A stretch of 64,000 bases of DNA from Vibrio tasmaniensis. Lineage in GTDB: Bacteria; Pseudomonadota; Gammaproteobacteria; Enterobacterales; Vibrionaceae. Position 1 is the stretch's first letter, and every line of letters starts with the position of its first letter. Of this stretch, positions 57,355 through 64,000 are shown one piece after another. Position numbers and translations under genes: made by a program. The stretch covers positions 558,001 to 622,000 of the forward strand of contig NZ_AP025510.1 of assembly GCF_024347635.1 (NCBI RefSeq), written 5' to 3'. Below the pieces are notes generated by a model. The model was not told where the DNA came from and made no database searches. It saw nothing but the letters and a program-made list of their open reading frames with translations.

Positions 57355-58706
57355 TCTGATTGCTTACTCTTTTTGTTTCTGTAAGTCTTACGGCGTCTAT
57401 GGCCTGACTTTGATGGTGCTGCTACGTCATTAGCCATCGCTTGACGCATATTGCGTCCTGCTGTCTGATAACGCTCCCACCATTTTGCTAGTTCTTTGGT
57501 TTCGCCACCTTCAATCTCGCCACGCATTTCTAGGAAATCGTAGCCTGCACGGAACTTGTTTAGCTCCATCAGACGAACGGCACGTTTACCATTGCGGCGA
57601 GGCAGTCGCAGTTGCAGTTGCCAAACTTCGCGAATGGTTGCGGTATGGCGACGAGGAATCGCAATTGATTTTACTTGTCGATCAAGAATGATGTTACTTG
57701 CTTCCATGATCGCATCGTAGTGCGCCATACCCTGTTCAGCGACAAGCTTGTCTGCCAACTTGTTCATTGGGTACCAAAGCATTGCAGCAAACATAAACGC
57801 GGGGTTTACTCGCTTGCCATCTTCGATGCGAAGGTCAGTTGAGTCGAGTACCAGATCAAGCATCTGCTCGGTATGTGAGTCGTAGCCTTCTGTGAAGTGT
57901 TCCGCTACGGAAGGGAACATCTGCTGGAACAGGTTGTACTCACGCATCAAGTGGTAGGTTTCTAGACCGTGACCTGATTGCAGTAATTTTAGAGACTCTT
58001 CGTAAAGACGCGCTGCTGGAATATCTTTTAGAAGGTGTGCTAACTCTTCAATTGGGTCGGCTGTATCTTCCTCAATATCAAAATCCAGTTTAGCGGCGAA
58101 GCGCATTGCGCGTAGCATGCGTACTGGGTCTTCGCGGTAACGCGTTTCTGGGTCGCCAATCAGGCGGATGAGCTTATCTTCTAAATCTTCTACACCACCC
58201 GCGTAATCGTGGATGCTATAGTCTGCAATGTTGTAGTACATCGCATTGATTGTGAAGTCACGACGTTCTGCATCTTCATCAACATTGCCGTACACGTTAT
58301 CGCGTAGCAACATACCTTCGTCAGATTGCGCAGAAACGTTTTTCGATGGCTCTTGGTGGTGACCACGGAAAGTTGCTACTTCAATGATGTCACGACCAAA
58401 CATGATATGTGCCAAGCGAAAACGTCGACCGATAAGGCGACAGTTTCTGAATAGGTGCTTGATTTGCTCTGGCGTTGCGTTGGTCGCGATATCAAAATCT
58501 TTTGGCTGAGAGCCTAATAAGATGTCGCGTACACCACCACCGACTAGAAATGCGTCAAAACCCGCACCATTCAGGCGATATAACACTTTAAGTGCATTGT
58601 CGCTGATCTGCTTGCGTGAAATATTGTGCTCTTGACGAGTATAAATATTCAGAGCTAATTCGTGGAATCCGCGTTGTTCGCTTGGGGTATTGTCGTTTGT
58701 ATTCAT
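57351..58706 (-). CDS. pcnB: Poly(A) polymerase I
   Basis: 451 aa. The class II nucleotidyltransferase head has FLVGGGVRDILLGSQPKDFDIATNA (catalytic DFD) and RRDFTINAMYYN. A basic C-terminal tail (SGHRRRKTYRNKKSK) probably binds RNA. It polyadenylates RNA for decay. The start at 58706 is well separated from gluQRS. Confidence 0.97.
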   Translation of the reverse strand: MNTNDNTPSEQRGFHELALNIYTRQEHNISRKQISDNALKVLYRLNGAGFDAFLVGGGVRDILLGSQPKDFDIATNATPEQIKHLFRNCRLIGRRFRLAHIMFGRDIIEVATFRGHHQEPSKNVSAQSDEGMLLRDNVYGNVDEDAERRDFTINAMYYNIADYSIHDYAGGVEDLEDKLIRLIGDPETRYREDPVRMLRAMRFAAKLDFDIEEDTADPIEELAHLLKDIPAARLYEESLKLLQSGHGLETYHLMREYNLFQQMFPSVAEHFTEGYDSHTEQMLDLVLDSTDLRIEDGKRVNPAFMFAAMLWYPMNKLADKLVAEQGMAHYDAIMEASNIILDRQVKSIAIPRRHTATIREVWQLQLRLPRRNGKRAVRLMELNKFRAGYDFLEMRGEIEGGETKELAKWWERYQTAGRNMRQAMANDVAAPSKSGHRRRKTYRNKKSKQSE

Positions 58707-58862
58707 TAGTTTATAACAAAGTAGGTATCGCCAGCTTTGTTTTTCTCTTAGTCCAAAGTGGTAGTGCAGAGTTTAATTGCGGCTAATAATAGCTTAGCGC
58801 GAGCCATTTGAGAACATCGTCTGCTTAGTCACAGGTATTTGTTACGGTATTTTTATGTATCG

Positions 58863-59765
58863 TTATTGCGATTTGCCGTTAGTTTCGAACTCATTGCTGT
58901 GCTCTTTTTGTAAACTATCAGGTAACTGATTGACGTTCCATTGCTGGCAGCCCCACAATAAAACTTCATCCATTGACGCCTCGCAAAGAGCATTCGGGAT
59001 ATTAAAACCTAAGAATCGCATCGCGTTGATCAACGTCGGTTTTGGGTTGTCGAGATCTATCGCGGTGGCATGATTTTGTTTTGACAGTTTATTCCCCAAG
59101 CCATCGGTTGCCAATGGTAAGTGCAAGTAGCTCACGTTTTTTTGCTTGAGCGTCTTATACAAACTGATTTGTCGACCTGTTGGTTCTATCAGATCTGCAC
59201 CTCTAACGACTTCTGTTACCCCTTGTTCGATGTCATCAAGGACAACTGCCAAGTTATAGGCAAACAACCCATCTCTGCGTTTGATAATAAAATCTTCTTC
59301 AGCCAATACTTTGGGAATTTGAATCGTGCCGTGACGAATATCGTCAAAGGACTCGATGGGAAAGTCCATACACAAGCGCACCGCCTGTTCGCCTGAATCA
59401 ACCAAACCTTTGTCGCGGCAGTGGCCACTATAAAACCCACCCAAGGACTTTATCTGTTTACGGGTACATTGACAGTAGTAGGCCTGATTGTCAGTGACCC
59501 ATTGATTAATTTGAGCTTGATATAGGTCATGACGCTGGCTTTGATAAACGACTTCACCGTCCCAATACAGGTGGTAAGCCTCAAGCGTCTTAAGAATGAG
59601 GTCTGCAGCGCCGGCCATTTCTCTTGGTGGATCGAGGTCTTCCATACGAACTAACCATTGTCCTTGGTTAGACTTCGCTTGAAAGTAGCTACCAAGAGCA
59701 GCAACCAGTGAGCCAAAATGAAGAGGACCTGACGGTGATGGTGCAAAGCGTCCGATATAATTCAT
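58863..59765 (-). CDS. gluQ: Glutamyl-Q tRNA(Asp) synthetase
   Basis: 300 aa, a truncated glutamyl-tRNA synthetase that glutamylates queuosine in tRNA-Asp. RFAPSPSGPLHFGSLVAALG is the HIGH region, CQCTRKQI with SGHCRDKG supplies zinc ligands, and GNKLSKQN is the KMSKS equivalent. No anticodon-binding domain, as expected. It follows dksA (145-bp gap with a terminator). Confidence 0.95.
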   Translation of the reverse strand: MNYIGRFAPSPSGPLHFGSLVAALGSYFQAKSNQGQWLVRMEDLDPPREMAGAADLILKTLEAYHLYWDGEVVYQSQRHDLYQAQINQWVTDNQAYYCQCTRKQIKSLGGFYSGHCRDKGLVDSGEQAVRLCMDFPIESFDDIRHGTIQIPKVLAEEDFIIKRRDGLFAYNLAVVLDDIEQGVTEVVRGADLIEPTGRQISLYKTLKQKNVSYLHLPLATDGLGNKLSKQNHATAIDLDNPKPTLINAMRFLGFNIPNALCEASMDEVLLWGCQQWNVNQLPDSLQKEHSNEFETNGKSQ

Positions 59766-59867
59766 AAGTGAAAACCTAATCTTGATGGTACCGCAGTAGC
59801 CGATTCTTAAGACGTTTGGCGATTAGCTTATCGCTATCACAACGATATAAACCGCTTTTTAGAACAA

Positions 59868-59897
59868 ACAAAAAAGGGAGCCAAAGCTCCCTTTCTT
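59868..59897 (-). terminator. Terminator between dksA and gluQ
   Basis: On the leftward strand AAAGGGAGC pairs with GCTCCCTTT across TTTG and runs into TTTTTT. It lies just after the dksA stop, so gluQ is probably expressed by read-through. Confidence 0.9.
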
Positions 59898-59911
59898 TAC
59901 ATCCGCAAGAA

Positions 59912-60358
59912 TTAACCTTGCATCTGTTTCTCTTTGATCTCTGCAAGTGTTTTACAGTCAATACAAAGGTCAGCAGTTGGACGAGCTTCAAGGCGACGAA
60001 TACCAATCTCGACACCGCAAGAGTCACAGAAGCCGAAATCGTCTTCTTCGATCTTATCTAGTGTCTTCTCAATTTTCTTGATAAGACGGCGCTCACGGTC
60101 ACGGTTACGTAACTCTAGGCTGAATTCTTCTTCTTGAGAAGCTCGGTCAACAGGATCTGGGAAATTCGCTGCTTCGTCCTGCATGTGGTGCACAGTACGA
60201 TCAACTTCTTCCCTGAGCTGGTTGCGCCAAGCTGCTAAAATTTTTGTAAAATGTTCCGTTTGCTCAGGTGACATGTACTCTTCACCTGTCTTTGCTTGGT
60301 ACGGTTCAACACCTGCGATGGCTAGGATGCCTAGCGCTTTTTTCTTAGATTCTGGCAT
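59912..60358 (-). CDS. dksA: RNA polymerase-binding transcription factor DksA
   Basis: 148 aa ppGpp co-factor. The coiled-coil tip [28 protein letters not shown] carries the DxxDxA residues that enter the polymerase secondary channel (given here in sections: DPVDRAS, then [10 protein letters not shown]). The four-cysteine zinc finger CDSC ... CIDC follows. It should regulate the tRNA operon near 13.1 kb, whose promoter has a GC-rich discriminator. Confidence 0.98.
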   Translation of the reverse strand: MPESKKKALGILAIAGVEPYQAKTGEEYMSPEQTEHFTKILAAWRNQLREEVDRTVHHMQDEAANFPDPVDRASQEEEFSLELRNRDRERRLIKKIEKTLDKIEEDDFGFCDSCGVEIGIRRLEARPTADLCIDCKTLAEIKEKQMQG

Positions 60359-60493
60359 ACAGCATCTCCTATTTACACCTAGTCAACTGCAAAGCAGCTA
60401 ATTTTAAGGCGGGTATCTATAGCAGAAAGAACGAATGGTGGCAAATACTCTTGTTAAAACTTGCAATCAATGTGAATAGTTCAGCATTTTTGC

Positions 60494-61255
60494 TTAGCTA
60501 TTGATAAATTCAACGGCTTGTTTTAGTTGTATTTGAGTACTGCTGAGCTCTGCTTTATAGCAAAGCACTTCAACTCCAGCGTCTTGTGCTTGTTTTAGTA
60601 ATAACGAATATTTGGCGTCTATATGGTGTGCCGCGGACACTTTTTCAATGCCTGAATGTAAAACAGTGAATAAAAGTACGGCTCTACTTCCAGATTCGAC
60701 CATTTCTGTGAGTTCTCGCAGATGTTTTTGGCCTCTGGTTGTCACTGCATCAGGGAAAAAACCTTGCCCTTCGATTGACGCTTGTTGTTTAGTTGATAGT
60801 TGCTGCTTAGTCGACATTTGTTGATCGTCGAGCAAAGTGACGCTTTTTACTTCGATATAGCAAGGCGGCTTTTCGTTATCTTCAAGCAGAATATCAATGC
60901 GACTATTCTCACTGCCATATTTCACTTCGGTTCGTAACGCGTTATAACCTAAGAGTTCAACTATAGTCCCATTTTCAATTGCTTCCACCGCTAGCTGGTT
61001 TGCCCGCGCAGTATTTACACAAATACGGTGACCTTTGTCTGTTTCTGAGATCTCCCAGCTGTTTGGGTACTTTCTTTTTGCATTGTCTGAGGTTGAGTAC
61101 CACACCGTATTGCCAGGAGTCGCACATCCTGTCATCGCTCCAGTGTTAGCGCAGTGGATAGTACGCTCGCTGCCGTCTGGAAGTTGAATGTCAGTGAGAA
61201 AGCGTTTATAGCGTTTAATAAGAGTCGCTGGCTCTAATGGAGGATTGAAGTGCAT
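60494..61255 (-). CDS. sfsA: DNA/RNA nuclease SfsA
   Basis: 253 aa. [35 protein letters not shown] and [23 protein letters not shown] (nuclease-like D/E/K residues) identify the family; the [15 protein letters not shown] block follows. Between VKSVTLL and GFFPDAVT there is an extra segment of about 15-17 residues with STKQQ repeated twice. I do not recall it in E. coli SfsA. Role in sugar fermentation is historical; nuclease activity is the family assignment. Confidence 0.93.
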   Translation of the reverse strand: MHFNPPLEPATLIKRYKRFLTDIQLPDGSERTIHCANTGAMTGCATPGNTVWYSTSDNAKRKYPNSWEISETDKGHRICVNTARANQLAVEAIENGTIVELLGYNALRTEVKYGSENSRIDILLEDNEKPPCYIEVKSVTLLDDQQMSTKQQLSTKQQASIEGQGFFPDAVTTRGQKHLRELTEMVESGSRAVLLFTVLHSGIEKVSAAHHIDAKYSLLLKQAQDAGVEVLCYKAELSSTQIQLKQAVEFINS

Positions 61256-61289
61256 ATTACTTATTTAGAGAGGTAGGTTTTTATGTACA

Positions 61290-63788
61290 ATGTTGCCAAC
61301 ATTACACCACAAGGTTCACCCATTGCCACAACTGCCCATAGAAGCTGTGATGCCAGATCTGCTCGCTGGCGTACAAACACACACTCAACTTATTCTAAAG
61401 GCCGCTCCCGGTGCCGGTAAGTCAACATTCTTCCCTTTACAGTTGGTTAAGACTAATGCAGTTCAAGGCAAAATCATTATGCTTGAACCAAGGCGTTTGG
61501 CTACAAGGAATATTGCTGCTTACTTAGCGAGCCAGTTAGGAGAGAAAGTGGGAGAGAGCATAGGTTTTAGGGTTCGTGGTGAATCTAAAACCAGTAGTGC
61601 GACTCGCTTGGAAATCGTGACTGAAGGGATCATGACGAGAATGATCCAAACCGACCCTGAATTGACAGGGGTTGATATGGTGATCTTTGATGAATTTCAT
61701 GAACGCAGCATTCACGCAGATACTGCATTGGCGTTTAGCTTGGAGATCCAAGATGCGCTGCGTGACGATCTAAAAGTGGTGGTGATGTCGGCAACCTTAG
61801 ATCAACACGCTCTGCAATCTTTGTTACCTGATGCCAAGTATGTTGAATCGCAAGGGCGAACTTTCCCTGTCGACTTCCGCTATCAGCCATTAGGCTCGAA
61901 TGAATATTTAGCACCTAAGATGGCCAACGTGATTCGTTCTCTGATGGAGAAAGAATCGGGTTCACTTTTGGCTTTCTTACCGGGTGTTTCGGCGATAAAA
62001 CAAGTGGAATCACAACTTGGGCAACTTGTCAGTGATATTGACGTGTGTCCGTTGTATGGCCAATTGAGCTTTGAACAGCAGCAGAGAGCGATCGCGCCAT
62101 CGGTGAAAGGGCGTCGAAAAGTGGTATTGGCCACTAACATTGCCGAAACCTCTTTGACGATTGAAGGCATTCGCTTGGTTGTAGATTCAGGGTTAGAACG
62201 AGTTGCAAAGTTTGATTTGAAAACGGGCATTACCAAGCTTGAACAAGTAAAAATTTCGCAGTCTTCCGCTGAGCAAAGATCGGGTCGTGCAGGGCGAATC
62301 GAAGAGGGCTTGTGTGTTCGTTTGTACAGCGAAACACAGTTGATACAGCAACCTGCTGTGCCAGAACCTGAGATTCTTCATTCTGATTTGTCTTCGTTGG
62401 TGTCTGAATTGACACAATGGGGAGCCGCAAGTGCTGATGAATTGCAGTGGTTAGACATTCCACCGAAAGCTTCAACAGAACAAGCTAAGCAACTCTTACA
62501 AAACCTGGAACTGTTAGACGCTAATGGGCAGTTCACTTCGCTCGGTAAGCAAGCCCAGCACCTAGGCATTGAGCCGCGTATCGCTAGTATGCTGATCAAA
62601 GCTCAGCAAAACAGTCCAGCCTTGTTGAATGTCGCGATTGTCGCTGCCGCTTTACTCGAAGAGCCGGAACGCAATGTGACGGATATTCAGCACTCTTTGC
62701 ATCGACTTAAGCAAAGAAAACATTCGAAAAATAGCGTGGTGATGCAGCGAGCGAAGAGTCTCGCCAGCAAACTCAAACATCACTTAGATTTGTCACAAGT
62801 TGACGAATCATTGCTACCATTAGTGCTTTGTTTTGCATTCCCAGACCGAATTGCACAAGCGAGAAGTGCGAGCAGCAGTGCTTTTCTTCTGGCGAATGGT
62901 CACGGTGCTGAAGTTCGTGATGATGATCCATTGGCGAATAATGACTATATCGTCGTGATTGATTTGATGCGCAGCACAGGGCGAGCCAGTCAAGTTTTCT
63001 TAGCTACTGCGGTTGATATTGCGCAGCTAGAGGTTGAATTTCCAAAACTGTTTGCGTGTTCCGATTACGCCGATTGGGATGAGAAACGTGGTCGCTTAGT
63101 GGCAGAGCAGCGAGTGTCTTTGGGGAAGTTGATTATCAGCACCAAAGCTTTACCAGAACCCGATGCGAATCAGGCGAGCCAAGCGCTACTCAATTATATC
63201 GCTCGCTGCGGACTGGAGCGCTTACATTGGACGTCTTCAGCTAAACAGCTCGTTGAGCGTGTACGCTGCGCACAGCTTTGGATGCCAGAGCATGATTGGC
63301 CAGCGATGGATGATGCGAGTTTGATTGAACATCTTGATGAGTGGCTATCACCCTATCTGAATGGCATTAAGTCAGCCAAAGGGCTGTCGAATGTATCGAT
63401 TGAACAAGCATTGTCGGCTTATCTTGGCTGGCCTCTGAATCAAGAAATAGATCAATGGCTACCGACTAATTACCTGATGCCAACGGGCAGTAAGAAGTCG
63501 ATTCGATACCAATATCAATCTGAGCCAATGATCTCTGTTCGAATGCAGGAAGTCTTTGGTGAGCAAGATTCACCCTTGATTGCCCAAGGGCGTAAAAAGG
63601 TGGTGCTTGAGTTGCTTTCTCCTGCGCAACGACCACTGCAAATTACTCAGGATTTAGCCGGCTTTTGGGCTGGCGCGTACAAAGAAGTACAAAAAGAGAT
63701 GAAAGGCCGTTACCCAAAACATCCTTGGCCGGATGACCCTGCTAATCATGTAGCAACCACTAAAACTAAACGACAGTTGAACCGATGA
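61290..63788 (+). CDS. hrpB: ATP-dependent RNA helicase HrpB
   Basis: 832 aa DEAH/RHA helicase. Walker A APGAGKST near residue 40, the DEFHERSIHAD box and SATLD in the helicase core, SGRAGRIEEGLCVRLY late, then an HrpB-specific C-terminal region. ATG at 61290 is used; it is preceded at a distance by GAGAGGTAGG. It overlaps mrcB by ATGA at its end. The cellular role of HrpB is not well defined. Confidence 0.95.
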   Translation: MLPTLHHKVHPLPQLPIEAVMPDLLAGVQTHTQLILKAAPGAGKSTFFPLQLVKTNAVQGKIIMLEPRRLATRNIAAYLASQLGEKVGESIGFRVRGESKTSSATRLEIVTEGIMTRMIQTDPELTGVDMVIFDEFHERSIHADTALAFSLEIQDALRDDLKVVVMSATLDQHALQSLLPDAKYVESQGRTFPVDFRYQPLGSNEYLAPKMANVIRSLMEKESGSLLAFLPGVSAIKQVESQLGQLVSDIDVCPLYGQLSFEQQQRAIAPSVKGRRKVVLATNIAETSLTIEGIRLVVDSGLERVAKFDLKTGITKLEQVKISQSSAEQRSGRAGRIEEGLCVRLYSETQLIQQPAVPEPEILHSDLSSLVSELTQWGAASADELQWLDIPPKASTEQAKQLLQNLELLDANGQFTSLGKQAQHLGIEPRIASMLIKAQQNSPALLNVAIVAAALLEEPERNVTDIQHSLHRLKQRKHSKNSVVMQRAKSLASKLKHHLDLSQVDESLLPLVLCFAFPDRIAQARSASSSAFLLANGHGAEVRDDDPLANNDYIVVIDLMRSTGRASQVFLATAVDIAQLEVEFPKLFACSDYADWDEKRGRLVAEQRVSLGKLIISTKALPEPDANQASQALLNYIARCGLERLHWTSSAKQLVERVRCAQLWMPEHDWPAMDDASLIEHLDEWLSPYLNGIKSAKGLSNVSIEQALSAYLGWPLNQEIDQWLPTNYLMPTGSKKSIRYQYQSEPMISVRMQEVFGEQDSPLIAQGRKKVVLELLSPAQRPLQITQDLAGFWAGAYKEVQKEMKGRYPKHPWPDDPANHVATTKTKRQLNR

Positions 63789-64000
63789 TGACCAAAATGT
63801 TAACGCCAAAAAAGGCACCACCTAAAAAAGCGCCAGCAAAGAAGTCACCAGCGACCAAAGGCAAGCCTAGAAAGCCAAGAGCAGCAGCGAAAAAGACTAA
63901 ACCTAAGGCTAAACCGTCTGGCAAGAGAGGTTGGTTGAAGATTCTGTGGGGCATTTCTTGGAAAGCTGGCTTAGCACTTGCCGCATTGCTGTTGTTCGTC
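63785..64000 (+). CDS. mrcB: Penicillin-binding protein 1B, N-terminus only
   Basis: 72 codons are visible before the right edge. A Lys/Ala/Pro-rich cytoplasmic tail (KKAPPKKAPAKKSPAT, GKPRKPRAAAKKTKPKAK) leads to a membrane helix (AGLALAALLLFV). In Vibrio and E. coli mrcB follows hrpB. The catalytic GT51 and transpeptidase domains lie outside the window. ATG at 63785 overlaps the hrpB stop. Confidence 0.85.
   Translation, partial: MMTKMLTPKKAPPKKAPAKKSPATKGKPRKPRAAAKKTKPKAKPSGKRGWLKILWGISWKAGLALAALLLFV

Overview
The window reads as chromosome I of a marine Vibrio, most likely of the Splendidus clade. The evidence is gene content and order that I recognise from Vibrio: alaS-lysC-csrA-Ser/Arg tRNA array, an oadGAB sodium pump, gshA-(lipoprotein)-luxS, yfjD-ypjD-ffh-rpsP-rimM-trmD-rplS, yacG-zapD-coaE-pilDCBA-nadC-ampD, pdhR-aceEF-lpd, a LuxR/HapR/SmcR-type quorum-sensing master regulator beside hpt, and can-SulP-yadGH-panCB-folK-pcnB-gluQRS-dksA-sfsA-hrpB-mrcB. 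The genus call is strong; the species-level call is inference from memory.

Region by region. 1-8.4 kb is an iron-acquisition locus: a diaminobutyrate aminotransferase cut by the left edge, a rightward periplasmic-binding-protein/permease/permease/ATPase/FhuF-reductase operon, and a convergent TonB-dependent receptor. Two strong Fur boxes sit in front of the divergent aminotransferase/transport genes and of the receptor. 8.4-14.6 kb holds alaS, an aspartokinase, csrA and a stable-RNA operon with 2 tRNA-Ser(GCT) and 8 near-identical tRNA-Arg(ACG) genes. 15-18.2 kb is the oxaloacetate decarboxylase sodium pump. 18.4-25.5 kb carries an oxidoreductase, a YqaA membrane protein, a large M16 zinc-protease lipoprotein, gshA, a transglycosylase-like lipoprotein and luxS. 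25.7-31.8 kb is the SRP/ribosome-maturation block.

31.8-33.1 kb is the main mobile piece: an IS630-family element whose transposase frame is broken at an A7 run, inserted into a dispersed palindromic repeat that recurs twice near 48.5 kb. 33.1-40.9 kb encodes YacG, ZapD, CoaE, the type IV pilus PilDCBA set, NadC and AmpD. 41.2-48.5 kb is the pyruvate dehydrogenase locus with a perfect PdhR operator. 48.8-54.98 kb has the quorum regulator with a probable Qrr sRNA target, hpt, a divergent carbonic anhydrase/SulP pair and an ABC-2 exporter. 55-64 kb is pantothenate and folate synthesis, RNA and tRNA modification, DksA, SfsA, HrpB and the start of PBP1b.

Most of the window is conserved core chromosome. 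I did not find a clearly unprecedented multi-gene system. The items most worth a second look are the siderophore locus placed directly upstream of alaS, the homogenised tRNA-Arg array with alternating spacers, the IS630 frameshift site and the repeat it interrupts, a second weaker PdhR-like site, short tandem repeats next to yacG and yadH, and a small lineage insertion in SfsA.
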